DNA of 14,587 bases from the NCBI GenBank assembly GCA_030539475.1, contig JAUNRY010000025.1:1-14587 (forward strand), in the 5' to 3' direction. Origin of the DNA: Bacteroidia bacterium (GTDB lineage: Bacteria; Bacteroidota; Bacteroidia; Bacteroidales; Dysgonomonadaceae). The notes under the pieces are model-generated. The model worked only from the letters and a program-made list of their open reading frames with translations. It made no database searches and was not told where the DNA came from. Below, in pieces: positions 11,061-14,587 of this stretch. Position 1 is the first letter of the stretch; each line of letters begins with the position of its first letter. A program made the position numbers and the translations under genes.

Positions 11061-13040
11061 ATGTTCAAAAATCATCCAAAAGGGTTAGTAGTATTGGCGT
11101 TGGCCAATATGGGCGAGCGGTTCGGATATTACACAATGTTGGCTATCCTAACGCTGTATATGCAGGCAAAATTCGGCTTCACATCGGCCGCAACCAGCAT
11201 GATTTACGGAACATTTCTGGCAATTATCTATTTTTTTCCCGTTTTTGGCGGTGTGCTCGCCGATAAAGTGTTGGGCTACGGAAAAACCATTCTGCTGGGA
11301 ATGATTATTATGTTTGCCGGGAAGGCGCTGATGTCCATTCCCGTGGACAACAACCCCGTGGGGCAAACCATCCTTTTTTCGGCGCTGCTGCTCATTGCCG
11401 TAGGCACAGGCTTTTTTAAAGGAAATTTGCAGGCGTTGGTGGGCAAGATGTACGACGACCCGCGCTACAGCAAAAACCGCGATATCGCGTTTTCCATCTT
11501 CTATATGTTCATCAACATCGGCGCGTTTTTCGCACCCATCGCCGCCGACGCCATCAACAACCAAGTGCTGAAAGCGGACAGTTTCACGTACAACGCCGGC
11601 ATTCCCGCCAACTTTGTAACGCTCAACGATGAGGCTAACGCCGTGGACAAAAGCACGTTTGTGGCACAGCATCTTTCGCCCGAAGAACAGCAATTAACGG
11701 GCAGGGCTTACGATGAAGCGGTGCTGAAAGCCAAAAAATCGCAGAAAGCCATTTTTACCGAAGATATTACCAACGCGCTTTTCAACCTGAAAGCAGCCGG
11801 TTTGAACCAACTTACGCAGTTCGGCAAAATAACCGACCCCGCTATGATGATTAGCAACGAAGACTACGAAGTGCTGCAAAGCCGCAACCCGGCCGAAGCG
11901 GAACAGAAAGCGGCCGTGCGCGAAAAAATTGGCAACATCCACGTAACCGATGCCGAATTGTACGGCGGCGCCAATCCCGACGATTTTGCCCGCAACTTCG
12001 GCAGTTTCTACGTGAGCAATTCGCTGTCGCGTTCCTACAACCTGGCGTATGTGGTGGCAGCGTTGAGCGTGGTTTTCTCGCTGTTGATTTTTGTCTTCTT
12101 CCGAAAAACGTGGAAAAGCTACGACCGCACCGCCAAGCAAGAACAAGCCGCTTCCGAAGCGAGCGGGAAAGAAGTGAAAGTGATGCCTAAATCCGAAGTG
12201 CGCGAGCGCATGATTGCGCTGTTTTTGGTGTTCTTCGTGGTGATTTTCTTCTGGATGTCGTTCCACCAAAACGGCCTCACGATGACGTTCTTCGCACGCG
12301 ATTATACCGCCAGCGTCATTTCGCCCGCCTGGACGATGCTCTTCAACATGCTTCCGCTGTTGGCCATTATGGTGTTTTTATACGGCGTTTACCTCTCTAC
12401 CATTGGGCTGCTGGGCGGAAAACCGAACAAAAAAACAGGTATCCTGCTCACGCTTGCCGGATTGCTGGGGCTTATCGGTTATTACATGGTGAACGTGCGC
12501 GGCATTGAGGCGATAACCAAAATTACGCCGCAAATTTTCCAACAATTCAACCCCATGTTCATCATCATCCTCACACCGCTCACGGTGGCAATGTTCGGTT
12601 ATTTGGCAAAACGGAAAAAAGAGCCGTCCGCACCGCGGAAAATCGGTATCGGGATGCTCATTGCCGCCCTCGGATTTGTGGTGCTGCTCGTCGGGTCTAT
12701 CGGCCTTCCCGCACCGGCCGCGCTCACGGGCGTGTCGGACACGTTGGTGTCGCCGGGATGGCTCATCGGAACCTATTTTGTGCTTACCATTGCCGAGCTG
12801 TTCCTCAGCCCGATGGGATTGTCGTTCGTATCCAAAGTGGCGCCGCCGCAATACAGCGGATTGATGCAGGGCGGCTGGCTGGCGGCCACGGCGATAGGCA
12901 ACCTGCTGGTGGGCGTAATGGGTATATTTTGGGACAAAATGTCGCTCGTGGCGTTCTGGGGCGTGTTGATTGCGTGCTGCTTGCTTTCGGCGGTGTTTAT
13001 TTTCTCGATAATGAAACGGTTGGAAAGGGCAACAAATTAA
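11061..13040 (+). CDS. POT/PTR2-family proton-coupled oligopeptide transporter with large insert
   Basis: Inner-membrane symporter of the major facilitator superfamily, expected to import di- and tripeptides with protons. About 14 hydrophobic segments can be seen in 659 residues; typical bacterial members have about 450-520. Family signatures are GERFGYYTM (18-26), GTGFFKGNLQALVGKMYDD (115-133) and FYMFINIGAF (147-156). Two points are unusual. The ExxERFxYY proton-coupling motif reads NMGERFGYY, with Asn16 in place of the first Glu. A hydrophilic insert of about 160 residues (165-325), predicted extracytoplasmic, lies between the fifth and sixth membrane segments. A charged linker (350-388) follows segment six. 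It is monocistronic with its own promoter. Divergence from an aromatic amino acid operon may be coincidental, although peptides are an alternative source of Phe and Tyr. Confidence 0.9.
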   Translation: MFKNHPKGLVVLALANMGERFGYYTMLAILTLYMQAKFGFTSAATSMIYGTFLAIIYFFPVFGGVLADKVLGYGKTILLGMIIMFAGKALMSIPVDNNPVGQTILFSALLLIAVGTGFFKGNLQALVGKMYDDPRYSKNRDIAFSIFYMFINIGAFFAPIAADAINNQVLKADSFTYNAGIPANFVTLNDEANAVDKSTFVAQHLSPEEQQLTGRAYDEAVLKAKKSQKAIFTEDITNALFNLKAAGLNQLTQFGKITDPAMMISNEDYEVLQSRNPAEAEQKAAVREKIGNIHVTDAELYGGANPDDFARNFGSFYVSNSLSRSYNLAYVVAALSVVFSLLIFVFFRKTWKSYDRTAKQEQAASEASGKEVKVMPKSEVRERMIALFLVFFVVIFFWMSFHQNGLTMTFFARDYTASVISPAWTMLFNMLPLLAIMVFLYGVYLSTIGLLGGKPNKKTGILLTLAGLLGLIGYYMVNVRGIEAITKITPQIFQQFNPMFIIILTPLTVAMFGYLAKRKKEPSAPRKIGIGMLIAALGFVVLLVGSIGLPAPAALTGVSDTLVSPGWLIGTYFVLTIAELFLSPMGLSFVSKVAPPQYSGLMQGGWLAATAIGNLLVGVMGIFWDKMSLVAFWGVLIACCLLSAVFIFSIMKRLERATN

Positions 13041-13145
13041 GTAACGCTGGAGAATAAAACCCCCACGTTATTTTATTTGGAAATAGATTCATCGAACCGA
13101 CAAAGAACAATGCTTTCGGCTCCCGCCCGAATGGCGAAATTTTCA

Positions 13146-13176
13146 TTACCGCAGGCGGTTTATTCGCCTGCGGTAA
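13146..13176. repeat. Perfect 12-bp inverted repeat between the transporter and S41 genes
   Basis: TTACCGCAGGCG, a 7-nt spacer and the exact reverse complement. No U-run follows on either strand, so it is unlikely to be a simple terminator. It looks like a short dispersed palindrome of a different family from the GTAGAGAC elements. Confidence 0.75.
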
Positions 13177-13207
13177 AACAGAACGACAATATTCCGCACG
13201 AAGTGCC

Positions 13208-13250
13208 GGGACCCTGTTTGGGTTTTAAACAGTCCCGCCATTTTAGGCGG
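13208..13250. repeat. Two adjacent small hairpins upstream of the S41 gene
   Basis: The first (13208-13236) pairs GGGA...CTGTTT with AAACAGTCCC, leaving a two-base bulge. The second (13235-13250) pairs CCGCC with GGCGG around ATTTTA. They mark the point where GC-rich DNA gives way to the A+T-rich protease gene and may be junction or terminator remnants. I see no matching -7 box for the S41 gene in this stretch. Confidence 0.5.
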
Positions 13251-13286
13251 AGCAATCTGTGGTTGTTTCGGAACAAAACATACATT

Positions 13287-14483
13287 ATGAGTATAAAATT
13301 TTTGACAAAAACTATTTTCCTAATTTTATTTTTTTCAGGAAATTCTATTTTTGCCCAAACTAAATATCAAAACGATTTCATTGAGTTTTGGACTTATATC
13401 AATAACCATTATGCCTATTTGGACCAACAAAAAATCGATTGGAACAAAGTCAGAGAAATTTATGAACCTAAAGCTCAAAAAATTTCAAGCAATGAAGAAT
13501 TTATTCAACTCTTAGAAAGCGTTTTAAACGAACTTCATAACGGACATGCATCTTTAAACACTAATTTGAATACATCAAACAGGTTAATTCCTTCGGGTTC
13601 GGATTTATATATTGAAAAATCAGGCAATAAATTCTACATCACAGATCTACGCAAAGGTTTTGGAGGCGAATTGTCTGGGTTGAAAATTGGAATGGAAGTA
13701 AAATATTTCAATGGAAAACCTATTGAAGAACAATTGGAAAATTTTCTTCCAAAGTTTACCGATAAGCCCAATCAAAAAATGTATCAATATGCTCTTGATA
13801 TGCTATTTGCAGGAACACACGATAAAAAAAGAGAAGTAACAGTCATCGAAAATGGAAAAGAGAAAAGTTATTTTCCTGTTACCTATAAAAATAGAGATGA
13901 ATTACTTTACAGCAAAGTGTTGAGTAGTAAAACAGCCTACATCAAGATTAACAATTCTTTAGGGAACAATAACCTGATTGCAGAATTTGACAAGACATTG
14001 GACAGTTTGTTTCAATTCAAGAATTTAATTATTGATTTGACCGAGACACCCGGAGGAGGAAATTCAACCGTTGCCCGAGCGATAATGGGAAGATTTACAA
14101 ACAAACTTCTACCCTACCAAATTCACGAATTTGATGAAAAACAATATCAAACCAAAAGGTATTGGCTTGAATATATAACCCCAAGAAAAGATATCTATAG
14201 CGGGAATGTTTATATATTAGTTGGCCGTTGGACCGGAAGTATGGGCGAAGGAATTGCGATTGGTTTCGATGGAATGAAACGGGCTAAAATTAGTGGAACT
14301 AAAATGGCAGGATTGATGGGCGCAGTTTCAAATTTTCAACTCACAGAAACAAAAATCGGTTTTCAAATACCGACTGAAAGATTGTATCACATTAACGGAA
14401 TACCACGAGAAAACTTTGTTCCGGAAATGCTAACCCGAAACATCGAAGAAACTATACAGAAAGCTAAAGAAATAGGGCTGTAG
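13287..14483 (+). CDS. Exported S41-family peptidase, lysine-less type
   Basis: A 398-residue exported protein with a signal peptide ending at IFA-Q (residues 1-23), a helical N-terminal domain with LNELHNGHASL (80-90), a PDZ-like segment (about 115-148) and a C-terminal S41 core. In the core, IIDLTETPGGGN (248-259) matches the conserved LRxNxGG strand, and GRWTGSMGEG (313-322) carries the likely nucleophile Ser318. Carboxy-terminal processing proteases have a Lys about 25 residues later in GKG; here the equivalent region is SGTKMAGLMGA (336-346) with no Lys at the GKG position, so a Ser-His type mechanism like tricorn or IRBP-like members is more likely. Start chosen at 13287 because the signal peptide begins there; the frame extends 70 codons upstream through hairpins. 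It is markedly A+T-rich compared with neighbours, suggesting transfer. Confidence 0.85.
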   Translation: MSIKFLTKTIFLILFFSGNSIFAQTKYQNDFIEFWTYINNHYAYLDQQKIDWNKVREIYEPKAQKISSNEEFIQLLESVLNELHNGHASLNTNLNTSNRLIPSGSDLYIEKSGNKFYITDLRKGFGGELSGLKIGMEVKYFNGKPIEEQLENFLPKFTDKPNQKMYQYALDMLFAGTHDKKREVTVIENGKEKSYFPVTYKNRDELLYSKVLSSKTAYIKINNSLGNNNLIAEFDKTLDSLFQFKNLIIDLTETPGGGNSTVARAIMGRFTNKLLPYQIHEFDEKQYQTKRYWLEYITPRKDIYSGNVYILVGRWTGSMGEGIAIGFDGMKRAKISGTKMAGLMGAVSNFQLTETKIGFQIPTERLYHINGIPRENFVPEMLTRNIEETIQKAKEIGL

Positions 14484-14539
14484 TCCCAACTTAAAAATTA
14501 AGCTGCCTTTTCAAGGCGAAATAGGGGCTGGAATGTTGA

Positions 14540-14568
14540 CCCAACGCGCCGCTTCGCTCTGCATTGGG
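14540..14568. repeat. Imperfect inverted repeat near the right edge
   Basis: CCCAACGC (14540-14547) and GCATTGGG (14561-14568) pair over 8 bp with one mismatch around a 13-nt spacer, about 57 bp after the S41 stop. A small GCCTT/AAGGC hairpin lies at 14505-14517. Neither has a U-run. The context is cut by the window end. Confidence 0.35.
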
Positions 14569-14587
14569 CTGAAATAAATTGCCACTT

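Noticed and set aside
11148..12269. Minus-strand open frames of 181 and 191 codons opposite the POT gene
   Set aside because: His- and Arg-rich translations typical of antisense frames in GC-rich coding DNA; the plus-strand POT gene explains the openness.
13077..13286. 70-residue N-terminal extension of the S41 protease
   Set aside because: It would place a non-conserved, hairpin-encoded stretch before a clear signal peptide that begins at 13287.

Overview
The window looks like chromosomal DNA of a Bacteroidota bacterium, most likely order Bacteroidales. The evidence is a set of TAnnTTTG-type -7 boxes, a queuine tRNA-ribosyltransferase without the zinc cysteines, a DAHP synthase-chorismate mutase fusion with the mutase at the C-terminus, a DUF6261-like protein, a secreted cyclophilin with an insert, and a large POT-family transporter. 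I cannot name the species. Most genes are of intermediate GC content, but two stretches (about 5440-6050 and 13287-14483) are clearly richer in A+T.

Layout. lipA (lipoate synthase) lies on the minus strand at the left edge. Divergent from it is a plus-strand run of tgt, an LptF/LptG-type permease and an exported cyclophilin. Next come a promoter, a tandem array of 42-bp units and a DUF6261-like gene, then a small lipoprotein and a frameshifted gene remnant in A+T-rich DNA. From 6124 to 10600 a minus-strand operon encodes the terminal steps of phenylalanine and tyrosine synthesis: pheA, an aminotransferase, a four-helix-bundle (23S-IVS type) protein, the DAHP synthase-chorismate mutase fusion and tyrA. 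A divergent POT transporter and an A+T-rich S41 protease gene complete the window.

Main discovery. The 290-bp leader of the aromatic operon contains what looks like a complete ribosome-mediated transcription attenuator. In order, it has a -7/-33 promoter, an 18-codon leader peptide (MKQNNFAYSFYFYFYFSK, 5 Phe and 4 Tyr), a 10-nt segment A just after the leader stop codon, a segment B perfectly complementary to A, and a segment C that pairs with B to form a 14-bp terminator hairpin followed by a U-rich tract. A:B and B:C pairing exclude each other. The alternating Phe/Tyr codons suit an operon that makes both amino acids.

A second theme is unusual repeat content at gene boundaries. Palindromes share GTAGAGAC-type outer ends but have different, self-complementary inner arms, and they supply the stop codons of the cyclophilin and tyrA genes. 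Short arrays with a strict 7-bp period, a different heptamer each time, sit at seven junctions, mostly in the aromatic operon. One of them, with other repeat-like sequence, has become the first ~30 codons of the aminotransferase.
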